Assembly: GCF_024343575.1 (NCBI RefSeq)
Contig: NZ_RJUA01000127.1
Span: 1-64,000, forward strand
Length of the DNA: 64,000 bases
Direction of reading: 5' to 3'
Source of the DNA: Lacihabitans sp. LS3-19
GTDB taxonomy: Bacteria > Bacteroidota > Bacteroidia > Cytophagales > Spirosomataceae
A program made the translations under genes and the position numbers. This document shows positions 8,923-17,011 of the stretch, in pieces. Under the pieces are notes generated by a model, which searched no databases, had not been told where the DNA came from, and saw only the letters and a program-made list of their open reading frames with translations. How positions within the stretch are numbered: position 1 is the first letter of the stretch; every line of letters begins with the position of its first letter.

Positions 8923-10002
8923 ATGAAGTTTCTAAAATTATTGATTGTATTTACTTTTTTTTCGAGTCAAATTATTTTTGGACAAAATGACTCCACCCAT
9001 AAATTTCTCAGAGACAAAAGTTTTTTGGTACTTCCCGTAGTTTTCCGATTTCCAGAAACACGTTGGGGAGGTGGAATTGCCGGCACTACCAGCTTTTCTT
9101 TTGCAAAAGATTCAATACCTTCAAAACCATCACAGCTATCGTTCGGCGTGACATTTACCCAAAACAAACAAATCTTGATTTTTTTCCCTTTCAAAATATT
9201 TACAAAAAATGCCAAATATTATTTTTTCTCTGAAAACGGTTGGTATCGTTTCAACTATCTGTATTCGGGAATAGGTGAAAATAAGGTTGAAAACGAAAAA
9301 TATGACACTGACTATTTTAGACTACGCTTTTTGGCTTCAAAAAAAATAAACCCTTCAACCTATTTAGGTTTAAGAATAAACTTTGAAGACTACAAAGTAA
9401 CTGGCACCCTAGCTGGTGGAGAACTCGAAAAAGGAATAATAAATGGTAGCGACAATTCTCGAACCTCTGGCCTTGGACTTAGCCTTTTAAAAGACACCCG
9501 AGATGCCGTATTTTATCCCAAAAAAGGCATATTTAGTGAGTTTTACATTGTGCCTTCTTCGAGCGTATTTGGTGCAAACCGAAACTTCACAAAAATATCG
9601 CTCGATGTTGCCAAATATAATATGTTAAAACCAAAAACTGTATGGGCAAACAACCTTGTGGCTATTGCAAATATTGGAAACGTACCGTTCAACCAAATGG
9701 CATACTTGGGTGGTCAAAGCAAAATGAGAGGTATCTATGAAGGCTATTTTAGAGACAAAAACGCCTTAATTTACCAAACTGAAATCCGCCAAGAAATATG
9801 GAAAGTGTTTGGAGCTGCTGGATTTGGATCAATAGCTTTTTTAGGCAATCAAACAGATGTTTTAAGGTTTAATGCACCAAAATTCACCTATGGTGCGGGC
9901 TTAAGAATAGCCACCAAAAACCATTTAAATTTAAGATTAGACTATGCTCTTTCCCCCTATGGTTCTGGGAATTTTTATGCTACAATTGGAGAAGCTTTTT
10001 GA
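8923..10002 (+). CDS. BamA/TamA-family outer-membrane beta-barrel protein
   Basis: 359 residues. The ATG at 8923 is preferred over an in-frame TTG at 8917. Residues 1-20 form a signal peptide (MKFLKLLIVFTFFSSQIIFG). The rest alternates amphipathic beta strands typical of the 16-strand surface-antigen (Omp85) barrel, including the late-barrel patterns GLGLSLLKDTRDAVFYPKKG and LGGQSKMRGIYEGYFRDKN (the conserved RG of the L6 loop). No POTRA domains precede the barrel, so it is a short barrel-only member. It is divergent from cysS. Substrate unknown; possible roles are lipid or protein export. Confidence 0.85.
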   Translation: MKFLKLLIVFTFFSSQIIFGQNDSTHKFLRDKSFLVLPVVFRFPETRWGGGIAGTTSFSFAKDSIPSKPSQLSFGVTFTQNKQILIFFPFKIFTKNAKYYFFSENGWYRFNYLYSGIGENKVENEKYDTDYFRLRFLASKKINPSTYLGLRINFEDYKVTGTLAGGELEKGIINGSDNSRTSGLGLSLLKDTRDAVFYPKKGIFSEFYIVPSSSVFGANRNFTKISLDVAKYNMLKPKTVWANNLVAIANIGNVPFNQMAYLGGQSKMRGIYEGYFRDKNALIYQTEIRQEIWKVFGAAGFGSIAFLGNQTDVLRFNAPKFTYGAGLRIATKNHLNLRLDYALSPYGSGNFYATIGEAF

Positions 10003-10005
10003 GGT

Positions 10006-10905
10006 TTAGCTTTGGATTAAATCCTTTAGAGCAGATTCAATTTCAGGAAATTCAAATTCAAAGCCCTCCTTCAATAGTCTTTCAGGGACAACATTTCTGC
10101 TTTTAAGCAATAATTCAGTTTCGGTTCTTAATAATAATGAAGCTAATTCTAAAAGTGCGACAGGGGTATTTAAGCCAAAACCAATTCCTATTAATTCTCT
10201 TACATTTTTCATAAACTCTTCATTTGAAACAGGCTTAGGGGCTGTAATATTAATACTCCCAAAGATATTTTCTTTCTCAATCAAAAAATCAACCGCTTTG
10301 CAAAAGTCATTTACGTGTATCCAACTCATTTTTTGCTTTCCGCTACCGTTTTTGCCACCTAAACCAATTTTGCAAATTGTTTTTATTTTAGGTAAAGCAC
10401 CTCCATTATTGCCTAAAACTATACTTGTTCTCAAAGCAATTTTTCTTATTTTTAGTGAACTTTTTTCAAAAAAAGCCTCTTCCCATATTTTACAAATGCC
10501 CATCGAAAAATCGTCGCCAATTATACCAGATGCTTCACTCATCAATAGCCTTTCGGCATGTATATAAATAGTAGCACTACTAGCATTTAGCCAAACTTTC
10601 GGAGGATTTATAGCCTTTTCGAGAGCAGACTGCAATATTCTGGTGCTTAAAACCCTTGAATTTAATATCTCTTTTTTATTTTTTTCGGTATATCTACAGT
10701 CTACAGATTTGCCAGTCAAATTTATCAACACATCGGAATTCTCTATAGCAGACGACCATGGACCTAGATTCCTAGCATCCCAATATATATGATTGGCTTT
10801 TTTGGGCTTTCTACTTAGTATAAACACCTCGTTATTTTTCCTTATAAAATGTTCCTCTAAAGCATTACCTAAAAAACCGTTTCCACCTGCAATTACAACT
10901 TTCAT
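10006..10905 (-). CDS. TIGR01777-type NAD(P)-binding epimerase-like protein
   Basis: 299 residues from the ATG at 10905. The N-terminal Rossmann motif GGNGFLG (near residue 8) and the segments ISRKP, DVLINLTGKSVDCRY and LNASSATIYIH fit the extended-SDR sub-family TIGR01777 (YfcH/SULA-like). The C-terminal DUF1731-like segment (VVPERLLKEGFEFEFPEIESALKDLI) is present. The catalytic YxxxK is not obvious, as is usual in this family. Translation is coupled to the upstream DCC protein by an ATGA overlap at 10902-10905. The longer frame up to 10953 would add 16 unrelated residues. Substrate unknown. Confidence 0.88.
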   Translation of the reverse strand: MKVVIAGGNGFLGNALEEHFIRKNNEVFILSRKPKKANHIYWDARNLGPWSSAIENSDVLINLTGKSVDCRYTEKNKKEILNSRVLSTRILQSALEKAINPPKVWLNASSATIYIHAERLLMSEASGIIGDDFSMGICKIWEEAFFEKSSLKIRKIALRTSIVLGNNGGALPKIKTICKIGLGGKNGSGKQKMSWIHVNDFCKAVDFLIEKENIFGSINITAPKPVSNEEFMKNVRELIGIGFGLNTPVALLELASLLLRTETELLLKSRNVVPERLLKEGFEFEFPEIESALKDLIQS

Positions 10906-11714
10906 TTTAAAAATATTATTAAGGCCAATATTACTGTTCGATAAACCACCCAACTAATTGAAGGCAAAAAACTTAACTCCAATACTTTGCATCTTTTTAC
11001 ATGCTCAAAAAGCATAAACGAAACTATAAAACCAAAATATAGCATCTTAAATATCACCCAAGTATCGGCAACAATCAATAATGGAATAAGCAAAAATGAC
11101 CCCAATAATGAAACCGTACTCATATTTCCCAAATAATCCCATATTTTTTCTTTTAAGACAGATTTTAAAAAAAATGCTTGCCAAATAATTTGCCCAAAAC
11201 AAATAAGTAATTCTCGGTAATAATTGCTTTTCCATCCCCAAAAAACATTAATACTTTGAGTAAAATTAAAGATGACTATTGATGAAAAAACAGCAACCAT
11301 TATAAAATAAGCGATCCTGTATTTAATATTAAGTTCGGGCACACAAGTTCTATTGCTCCATTGCGAGGGTGCAATTACTTTTCTATTTTGACTTATAAAT
11401 TTGTATACTTTTAAAAAGAAAAAATAAATCCATTTTGTCCTAAGAAAATTAACCAAGATTGGCAATTGCACTTCGAGGATTTTCAAAAAAGCATCAACAC
11501 CATATACTACTTTGTTTTCTTTAATATCTACCAAAGCAATTTCATTCTGAGCCCTTTTTATATCTATAATATTTTGAAAATTTGATATCGAATACTGAAA
11601 TGGTAAACAAGTATTTTTTTCTACAAAACTATATTTTTCGAAGGCATTTCCATAGAAATTGCACATTGGGCATTCGCTATCAATTAGTAGTTTTTGATTC
11701 ATTAAGGTTTTCAT
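10902..11714 (-). CDS. DCC-type thiol-disulfide protein fused to a membrane domain
   Basis: 270 residues. The N-terminal ~115 residues match the DCC1/DUF393 thioredoxin-like family: LLIDSECPMCNFYGNAF carries a C-x-x-C redox pair near residue 15, followed by the usual YGVDAFLKIL segment. From about residue 130 there are four or five hydrophobic helices. The gene overlaps the upstream small membrane gene (11680) and the downstream epimerase-like gene, so this is a tight operon. Inferred role: membrane-associated thiol chemistry. The partner substrate is unknown. ATG at 11714, with an alternative at 11702. Confidence 0.75.
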   Translation of the reverse strand: MKTLMNQKLLIDSECPMCNFYGNAFEKYSFVEKNTCLPFQYSISNFQNIIDIKRAQNEIALVDIKENKVVYGVDAFLKILEVQLPILVNFLRTKWIYFFFLKVYKFISQNRKVIAPSQWSNRTCVPELNIKYRIAYFIMVAVFSSIVIFNFTQSINVFWGWKSNYYRELLICFGQIIWQAFFLKSVLKEKIWDYLGNMSTVSLLGSFLLIPLLIVADTWVIFKMLYFGFIVSFMLFEHVKRCKVLELSFLPSISWVVYRTVILALIIFLK

Positions 11715-12075
11715 AACTGTTAGATTTGTTTTTTGAAACTCTCATTCCTCTAAAAAATAAATAGATATTACCAAAAAGAAGAAGACCTAGAAATAGGGTA
11801 AAAAAGCCAGTTTTTATACTCAAGTTTTCGAGTAGCATTCTATTGCTTTTCAATTCTATATTTGTAGTCATATACCAAAGACCTAATCCAAAAGAAAGCA
11901 AAAAGAATCCCAGCTGGAATAACTTATTGGTGGCATTAGCCAAATGTTCTTTGTCTTTAAAAATAACCATCATAAATGATAAACTATTAGCAAACAAGAC
12001 TCTCGAGACTATTAAAGTCAAACCAAACACAAAAACTAGATAAATACTGTAACTCAAAACATTTAAAGCATCCAT
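11680..12075 (-). CDS. Small membrane protein in the GbsR-linked operon
   Basis: 131 residues from the ATG at 12075, which lies 4 bp after the upstream stop. A longer frame to 12177 would overlap the previous gene almost completely and is unlikely. There are three or four hydrophobic segments (MDALNVLSYSIYLVFVFGLTLIV; LGFFLLSFGLGLWYMTT; TGFFTLFLGLLLFGNIYLFF) and a polar Asn/Ser-rich tail. No named family is recognised. Co-transcribed with its neighbours. Confidence 0.7.
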   Translation of the reverse strand: MDALNVLSYSIYLVFVFGLTLIVSRVLFANSLSFMMVIFKDKEHLANATNKLFQLGFFLLSFGLGLWYMTTNIELKSNRMLLENLSIKTGFFTLFLGLLLFGNIYLFFRGMRVSKNKSNSYENLNESKTTN

Positions 12076-12079
12076 TGTA

Positions 12080-12391
12080 TTATTGTTTAAAATGAAAAAA
12101 TATAAGAATCCAAATAATATTAAAAACGTGTAAAAACCCGATGCACAACATTGCCAAACCAATTCTACTAAAAGCATAGACTAATTGATTGTTAGAATCC
12201 TCCCAAACAAATACCGAAACCAAAACCACTCCAGCATTAAACAAATAAAAAAGGACAAGCAGCACTACATTTACTTTTCGACTAAGAGATAAATCTGTAA
12301 TTAACTCTTCACACCAATCAGAACCTAATCGAAATAATTTTATACCTACAAACCCAATGATGACCAAAGATAATACTAGATAAATTTCCAT
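12080..12391 (-). CDS. Small membrane protein, first gene of the operon
   Basis: 103 residues with three hydrophobic helices (about residues 3-20, 41-62 and 74-98). It begins directly after a 45-bp block that is also found before the GbsR gene, so it is probably the first gene of the minus-strand unit running to 10006. Function unknown. The stop is 4 bp before the next start. Confidence 0.7.
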   Translation of the reverse strand: MEIYLVLSLVIIGFVGIKLFRLGSDWCEELITDLSLSRKVNVVLLVLFYLFNAGVVLVSVFVWEDSNNQLVYAFSRIGLAMLCIGFLHVFNIIWILIFFHFKQ

Positions 12392-12392
12392 A

Positions 12393-12437
12393 CTTTTCGT
12401 ATTTACTATTATTTTAGGAAATTAAAATCAAAAAAAA
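12393..12437 (-). promoter_or_regulatory. Operator/promoter block shared with the GbsR gene
   Basis: 12393-12422 matches 12956-12985 at 26 of 30 positions with no gaps, and both continue into an A-rich tract containing TTTG on the minus strand (possible -33). The core is an inverted repeat, here degenerate: ATTTACTAT and TTAGGAAAT around TATT. The ATG starts 1-2 bp after the block in both cases, implying a very short leader. Confidence 0.6.
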
Positions 12438-12438
12438 A

Positions 12439-12954
12439 CTATATCCCTTTCATAATCCACTTTACAAACTTCAGTTTCTCCACTTTCTCTACCATATCAC
12501 CTATGCTATTCATTTTTAAAGCCAAATCATGAGTGTCTAATAATAAACTTTTAAAATTTTTTTCTTCAAAAGTATTCGCCTCAAAACTCGCTAATCTGTT
12601 CAGTTCATTTATTACGGGATCAACTTCTTTTCTTCTTCTTTCTTTTATAATCCTTATTGCTACCTCCCAAATGTCTTTTTCTGCTACAAAATACTCTTTT
12701 CGCTCACCTTGGATCCTTTTTTTATAAATTAATCGCCAATCCATAAGAGCCCTAATATTAAGATTAGCATTACTTCTTGAAATCTTCAACTCTTCCATAA
12801 TCTCATCAGTAGAAACTGGACTTTCAGTCGACAAAAGAAAAGCGTGTATTTCGGCCATGGCAGCAGGAATACCCCAGTTTGAACCAAACCTGCCCCACAT
12901 TTGTATAAACTCTTCTTTTGTTTCTTTGTAATTCATAGAACAAATATCAAACAT
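12439..12954 (-). CDS. GbsR/MarR-family transcriptional regulator
   Basis: 171 residues. The segment EFIQMWGRFGSNWGIPAAMAEIHAFLL is the conserved N-terminus of GbsR-type winged-helix regulators, followed by the recognition helix region SRSNANLNIRALMDWRLI and the wing RIQGERKEYF. An alternative ATG at 12936 would drop six residues; the outer start is kept because its spacing to the operator block equals that of the neighbouring operon. A perfect inverted repeat lies just upstream (12964-12985), suggesting autoregulation and control of the 12391-10006 operon. The ligand is unknown. Confidence 0.88.
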   Translation of the reverse strand: MFDICSMNYKETKEEFIQMWGRFGSNWGIPAAMAEIHAFLLSTESPVSTDEIMEELKISRSNANLNIRALMDWRLIYKKRIQGERKEYFVAEKDIWEVAIRIIKERRRKEVDPVINELNRLASFEANTFEEKNFKSLLLDTHDLALKMNSIGDMVEKVEKLKFVKWIMKGI

Positions 12955-12955
12955 A

Positions 12956-13000
12956 GTTTTCGTATTTCCTAATTTTTTAGGAAATAAATATCAAAAAAAG
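12956..13000 (-). promoter_or_regulatory. GbsR operator candidate with perfect inverted repeat
   Basis: Within this block ATTTCCTAA (12964-12972) and TTAGGAAAT (12977-12985) are perfect 9-bp arms around TTTT. The same block occurs before the membrane-protein operon at 12393-12437. The position just upstream of the regulator and its target operon is what is expected of an autoregulated MarR/GbsR operator. Confidence 0.65.
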
Positions 13001-13128
13001 CAATCCACATTTTAATGCGGCATTTTTTCTCATTTAATAGAGCTTCTTTTTTCTTGTTTTAACGCATAGGAAAGCAAATTTTCTCCAATAAAATAATAAA
13101 TTGCATCCTCAACCATAATTCATAAAGA

Positions 13129-13812
13129 ATGCGTAAAATATTAGGTCTATTATTTATTGGGGTGATCATTTTATCTTGTTCCCCTACTCGGAAATTCAAA
13201 GAAGCCGCAAAAAGCTGGGAACCAGAAATACAGAAACTTGAAGCACGCGATAAAACAGAAACAGATCCTGAAAACGCCGTATTGTTTATCGGAAGTTCGA
13301 GCATTCGCCTTTGGAAAAACATTAAAGAAGACCTCGCACCTTATCCTGTTATTCAAAGAGGTTATGGCGGAGCTAAATTCACGGATTTGTTGGTTTATGC
13401 TAAAAGAATCGTGTATCCGCATAATTTTAAAGCTATCGCTGTTTTTGTAGCCAATGACATCACTGGCAGCAAAGATGACAAAACTCCAAGAGAAGTTTTG
13501 GGAATGTTTAAAAGCCTTGAAAAAATAATCAGAAAGAAGAATAAAGATCAAACTATCTATTTCATAGCCATTACACCTACCAAAAGCCGCTGGACGGTTT
13601 GGCCAAAAATCAGAGAAGCCAATGCATTGATTCAAGCCTATTGCAAAACCAAAAAAAATCTAGAGTTTATTGAATCTGAAGCCGCATATTTGGGGCCTGA
13701 TGGCGAACCAATTGACGAATATTTTATCGGAGACAAGCTTCACCAAACACAGAAAGGTTATGATGTGTGGGCAAAATTAATAAAGGACAATTTTAAACAA
13801 ACTTTGAAATGA
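13129..13812 (+). CDS. SGNH/GDSL-family hydrolase lipoprotein
   Basis: 227 residues. The signal ends in the lipobox ILSC with Cys17. SGNH blocks are visible: FIGSSSIRLW (nucleophile Ser in GSSS, residues 55-58), QRGYGGAKF (block II Gly), VFVANDITG (block III Asn) and DKLHQ with Asp202 and His205 forming the DxxH of block V. It probably removes acyl groups from a carbohydrate or ester at the cell envelope. It overlaps the next gene by ATGA (13809-13812), so the two are co-translated. The sugar-related neighbours support a carbohydrate substrate. Confidence 0.9.
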   Translation: MRKILGLLFIGVIILSCSPTRKFKEAAKSWEPEIQKLEARDKTETDPENAVLFIGSSSIRLWKNIKEDLAPYPVIQRGYGGAKFTDLLVYAKRIVYPHNFKAIAVFVANDITGSKDDKTPREVLGMFKSLEKIIRKKNKDQTIYFIAITPTKSRWTVWPKIREANALIQAYCKTKKNLEFIESEAAYLGPDGEPIDEYFIGDKLHQTQKGYDVWAKLIKDNFKQTLK

Positions 13813-14927
13813 TAAAATACTTAATATTAGTAACTTCAATGCTTTTTTTGGCGTCTTGTTCTTCTCAAAAAACGGAGGAAATTAAAAATGATACATACGA
13901 GTTTTTGGTTGGCACATATTCTAAAAACAAATCTCAGGGTATCTACTTTTGTAGTTTTGACCCTGCAAGTGGTGAAACCAAAATAATAAGTGCTTCAGAC
14001 ACGCTTGATAACCCTTCTTTCTTAACTATCAGCGATGACCAAAAACATGTGTATACAGTTTGTGAAACCGACGGTGGAAGTGCCGAGGCCTTGAATTTTG
14101 ATAGAAAAACAGGCAAATTCGACAAACTCAATATCCAAAACTCTGGCGGTGCTCATCCTTGCCACATAGCATTGGACAAAACTGGCAAATGGATCTTTAC
14201 GGGCAATTACACAGGCGGAACAGTGGGTGTTTTGGCTGTAAATGCTGACGGAACACTTGGTGAAGTAGTACAAACTATTCAGCAAACGGGAACTGGCCCA
14301 AACAAAGGCAGACAAGAAAAATCTCATGTGCATTCGGTGAATATTTCGCCTGACAATAAAAATCTTTATGTGGCAAATTTGGGTACGGATGAACTTTACA
14401 ATTATAGTTTTGATGAACAAACTGGTAAACTTACAGAGTCTCAAAGGATTCATTTAAGTGCTGGCTCAGGTCCGAGGCATTTTGAATTTCATCCTACATT
14501 GCCATTTGCATACGTTATTCAGGAACTAACAGGTAAAGTCACACAGTTTAAAATAGACAGTGGTAATCTTACCGTTATAGAGGAAGTGAGTACACTTCCA
14601 GTAGATTTTACTGGCGACAATGCCTGTGCGGATATTCATATTTCTCCAGATGGTATGTTTCTTTATGGCTCTAACAGATTTTTGGATACAATAGTAAGTT
14701 TTTCGATTGACTCAAAAACTGGGAAACTTAGCCAATTATCCCAAACTCCGGTAAACGGCGAAGTCCCTCGGAATTTTGGAATATCTCCTGATGGTAAATA
14801 TATTTTTGTTGCCAATCAAAAGACTGACAATATCGTTGTTTTTGAAAGAAACCAAAAAACTGGAGCTTTGACCTCTACAGGTAAAGAGTTTAAAATTTCC
14901 ATGCCCGTTTGTATAAAATTTTTATAA
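13809..14927 (+). CDS. Lactonase-family seven-bladed propeller lipoprotein
   Basis: 372 residues with lipobox LASC (Cys17). Repeated blades with SPDGMFLYGSNR, SPDGKYIFVANQ and SPDNKNLYVANLG are characteristic of the 6-phosphogluconolactonase-like lactonase family (YbhE/Pgl fold). The conserved HPCHIALDKTGKW and GSGPRHFEFHP segments are present. The lipid anchor places it in the periplasm or outer membrane, so it likely opens a sugar lactone rather than cytosolic phosphogluconolactone. It is translationally coupled to the SGNH gene and 18 bp before the sugar kinase. Confidence 0.9.
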   Translation: MIKYLILVTSMLFLASCSSQKTEEIKNDTYEFLVGTYSKNKSQGIYFCSFDPASGETKIISASDTLDNPSFLTISDDQKHVYTVCETDGGSAEALNFDRKTGKFDKLNIQNSGGAHPCHIALDKTGKWIFTGNYTGGTVGVLAVNADGTLGEVVQTIQQTGTGPNKGRQEKSHVHSVNISPDNKNLYVANLGTDELYNYSFDEQTGKLTESQRIHLSAGSGPRHFEFHPTLPFAYVIQELTGKVTQFKIDSGNLTVIEEVSTLPVDFTGDNACADIHISPDGMFLYGSNRFLDTIVSFSIDSKTGKLSQLSQTPVNGEVPRNFGISPDGKYIFVANQKTDNIVVFERNQKTGALTSTGKEFKISMPVCIKFL

Positions 14928-14945
14928 AAGCCATAATATAATCCT

Positions 14946-16301
14946 ATGCAGAACATTTGTGTTGTTTTTGATATCGGTAAAACCAATAAAAAAATCTTAG
15001 CCTTCAATGAGTCCTTTGAGGTGGTATATGAAAACCAAAGCAATTTATCTGAAATATTAGATGATGAAGGAGAGTTTTGCGAAGATTTGATGGCTCTAAG
15101 CATTTGGTTAAAAGAACAATACGAAATTTTAAAATCCAAAAGTGAGTTTACAATAAAAGCCCTTAATTTTTCTGGCTATGGTGCAAGTTTTGTTCATTTA
15201 GATCAAAACTGCCAACCTTTGGCTCCGCTTTATAATTATCTAAAAGCATTTCCAAGAGAGCTTAAAACTAAGTTTTTTGAAAATTATGGCCCAACTGATC
15301 AATTTTTCGCTGATACTGCTTCGCCTGATTTAGGAATGCTCAATTCTGGCCTTCAACTATATTGGCTCAAATATAACAAGACGAATATTTTCAAAAACAC
15401 CAAATACAGTTTGCACTTTCCGCAGTATCTAAGCTGTGTTTTTACAGGCTTACCACAGACAGAGTTCACCAGCATTGGTTGTCATACTGCCATGTGGGAT
15501 TTTACTAAAAACGAATACCATAGTTGGCTAAAAAGTGAACATTTAGAATCAGGAATCCTTCCACCAGTTTCAGCAAGTCAGACAATTTCTAAAGAAAATA
15601 TTGCGATTGGGCCAGGCATTCATGACAGTTCTTCGGCATTGGTTCCTTATCTTAAAACCATTTCAGATTCCTTTGTTTTGATTTCCACTGGCACTTGGTG
15701 TATTAGCATCAATCCCTTCAATCAGGAGCAATTAACACCCAAAGAACTTGAACTTGATTGCTTAAACTTTTTGAGTTTTGAAGGAAAAACCGTACGAGCT
15801 TCGAGGCTTTTCTCGGGCAATGAGCACGAAAGACAAATCAAACATCTTTCTACATATTTTAATGTGTCAGAAGACTATTACAAAACGGTTGGCTTTGATT
15901 ATAAAATCATTCAGACATTAAGAAAGACCTTGACGCAAGCCACCCCAGAAAACACGGAATTAGGTCAACTAAAAGACTGCCCGTTTGTAGAAAGAAACCT
16001 GAACCAATTCAAAAGTTTTGAGCAAGCTTACCATCAGTTTATTATGGATTTGGTAGCTCAACAAGTGGCTTCAACCAAACTTGTTATAGGCAAAAGTCAA
16101 ACTAAAAAGATTTTTGTAGATGGTGGATTCTCGAAAAACCCAATTTTTATGAGTTTACTGGCAGAGGCATTTCATAATATTGAAATATATGCCTCAGAAG
16201 TGGCACAAGCATCTGCTCTGGGAGCCGCTTTGGTAATCTCCGAAACTTGGACAGATCAAAAATTTGAGGTTTCGAAGTTAAAATTAAATAGATTCTATTA
16301 A
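14946..16301 (+). CDS. FGGY-family carbohydrate kinase
   Basis: 451 residues. The N-terminal phosphate motif is VVFDIGKTNKKI and the C-terminal ATPase-fold motifs are ISTGTWCIS (about residue 250), IFVDGGFSKNP and the final ASALGAALV helix. The overall layout resembles rhamnulokinase/fuculokinase-like FGGY enzymes, which phosphorylate a keto-sugar in the cytoplasm. The adjacent lactonase and SGNH hydrolase suggest a small sugar-processing operon. The exact sugar cannot be read from the sequence. Confidence 0.88.
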   Translation: MQNICVVFDIGKTNKKILAFNESFEVVYENQSNLSEILDDEGEFCEDLMALSIWLKEQYEILKSKSEFTIKALNFSGYGASFVHLDQNCQPLAPLYNYLKAFPRELKTKFFENYGPTDQFFADTASPDLGMLNSGLQLYWLKYNKTNIFKNTKYSLHFPQYLSCVFTGLPQTEFTSIGCHTAMWDFTKNEYHSWLKSEHLESGILPPVSASQTISKENIAIGPGIHDSSSALVPYLKTISDSFVLISTGTWCISINPFNQEQLTPKELELDCLNFLSFEGKTVRASRLFSGNEHERQIKHLSTYFNVSEDYYKTVGFDYKIIQTLRKTLTQATPENTELGQLKDCPFVERNLNQFKSFEQAYHQFIMDLVAQQVASTKLVIGKSQTKKIFVDGGFSKNPIFMSLLAEAFHNIEIYASEVAQASALGAALVISETWTDQKFEVSKLKLNRFY

Positions 16302-16346
16302 AATTTAGTTTGAAAGATTCCTCTTAAGTTCTTCAAATTCAAATTT

Positions 16347-16407
16347 TAGCTACACACATTATTTGTTTTTTAAATTAATGTAGCTACATTAGTGATAAAT
16401 ATATTTG
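16347..16407 (+). promoter_or_regulatory. ECF sigma promoter with palindromic operator
   Basis: TATATTTG at 16400-16407 matches TAnnTTTG and leaves about a 39-nt stretch before the sigma gene. Just upstream is a perfect 16-bp palindrome, TAATGTAGCTACATTA (16376-16391). An additional half-site, tagctaca, lies at 16347-16354 and can pair with the palindrome. This is the only dense palindrome in the gap and is a candidate operator. Confidence 0.5.
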
Positions 16408-16446
16408 CAACCAAAACTAACCTTACTACGTAATAGTTAGGAATTT

Positions 16447-17010
16447 ATGCATCCCAATCAAGATTCTGACAAATTAAAGAACATTCTGAAAGGCTGCCTA
16501 AAAGCAGACAGGAAGAGTCAGGAATTGCTTTACAAGCAGTTCTTTGGATTTGCAATGAATATATGTTTGCGTTATGCTAATAATAGAGATGAAGCACTTG
16601 AAATATTAAATGACGCATTCTTAAAGATTTTTACAAAGATTGATAAATATGATTTTGAACGACCATTTAATGTTTGGTTAAAAAGAATAGTGGTAAATAC
16701 AGCAATAGACGCTTATAGAAGTCAAAACAAACATCATAACCATTTGGATATAGAAACGGTGTATAATCTTCCAAAAGAAGAAGAATCTCCTTTGCAAAAA
16801 ATGAGCTATGAAGACCTCATTATTCTGACCAAAAAACTACCCAAAAACTATCAACTGAATTTTAATTTATATGTAATAGAAGGTTTTCCCCATGAGGAAA
16901 TCGCCAAAATGATGAATATATCGGTGGGAACATCGAAGTCTAACTTATCCAGAGCGAGAGAAATGCTCAGGAATCTTTTGCAGGATACAGAAAGACAAAA
17001 AATAAAGTAA
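16447..17010 (+). CDS. RNA polymerase ECF sigma factor
   Basis: 187 residues. Region 2 is visible as LYKQFFGFAMNICLRYANNRDEALEILNDAFLKIF followed by the DNA-melting segment RPFNVWLKRIVVNTAIDAYRS. Region 4 has the HTH LYVIEGFPHEEIAKMMNISVGTSKSNLSRAREMLR. It directs RNA polymerase to a specific envelope-related regulon. The next gene begins 1 bp after its stop and has an anti-sigma-like N-terminus and membrane anchor, so the two form a regulatory pair. The promoter upstream carries a palindrome. Confidence 0.95.
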   Translation: MHPNQDSDKLKNILKGCLKADRKSQELLYKQFFGFAMNICLRYANNRDEALEILNDAFLKIFTKIDKYDFERPFNVWLKRIVVNTAIDAYRSQNKHHNHLDIETVYNLPKEEESPLQKMSYEDLIILTKKLPKNYQLNFNLYVIEGFPHEEIAKMMNISVGTSKSNLSRAREMLRNLLQDTERQKIK

Positions 17011-17011
17011 A

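Noticed and set aside
12076-12177. N-terminal extension of the small membrane protein (start 12177)
   Set aside because: It would overlap the upstream gene over about 100 bp; the ATG at 12075 lies directly after that gene's stop.
13010-13040. Terminator hairpin between the GbsR gene and the SGNH gene
   Set aside because: CCACATT/AATGCGG pairs only with a mismatch, and the genes are divergent, so a terminator is not expected there.
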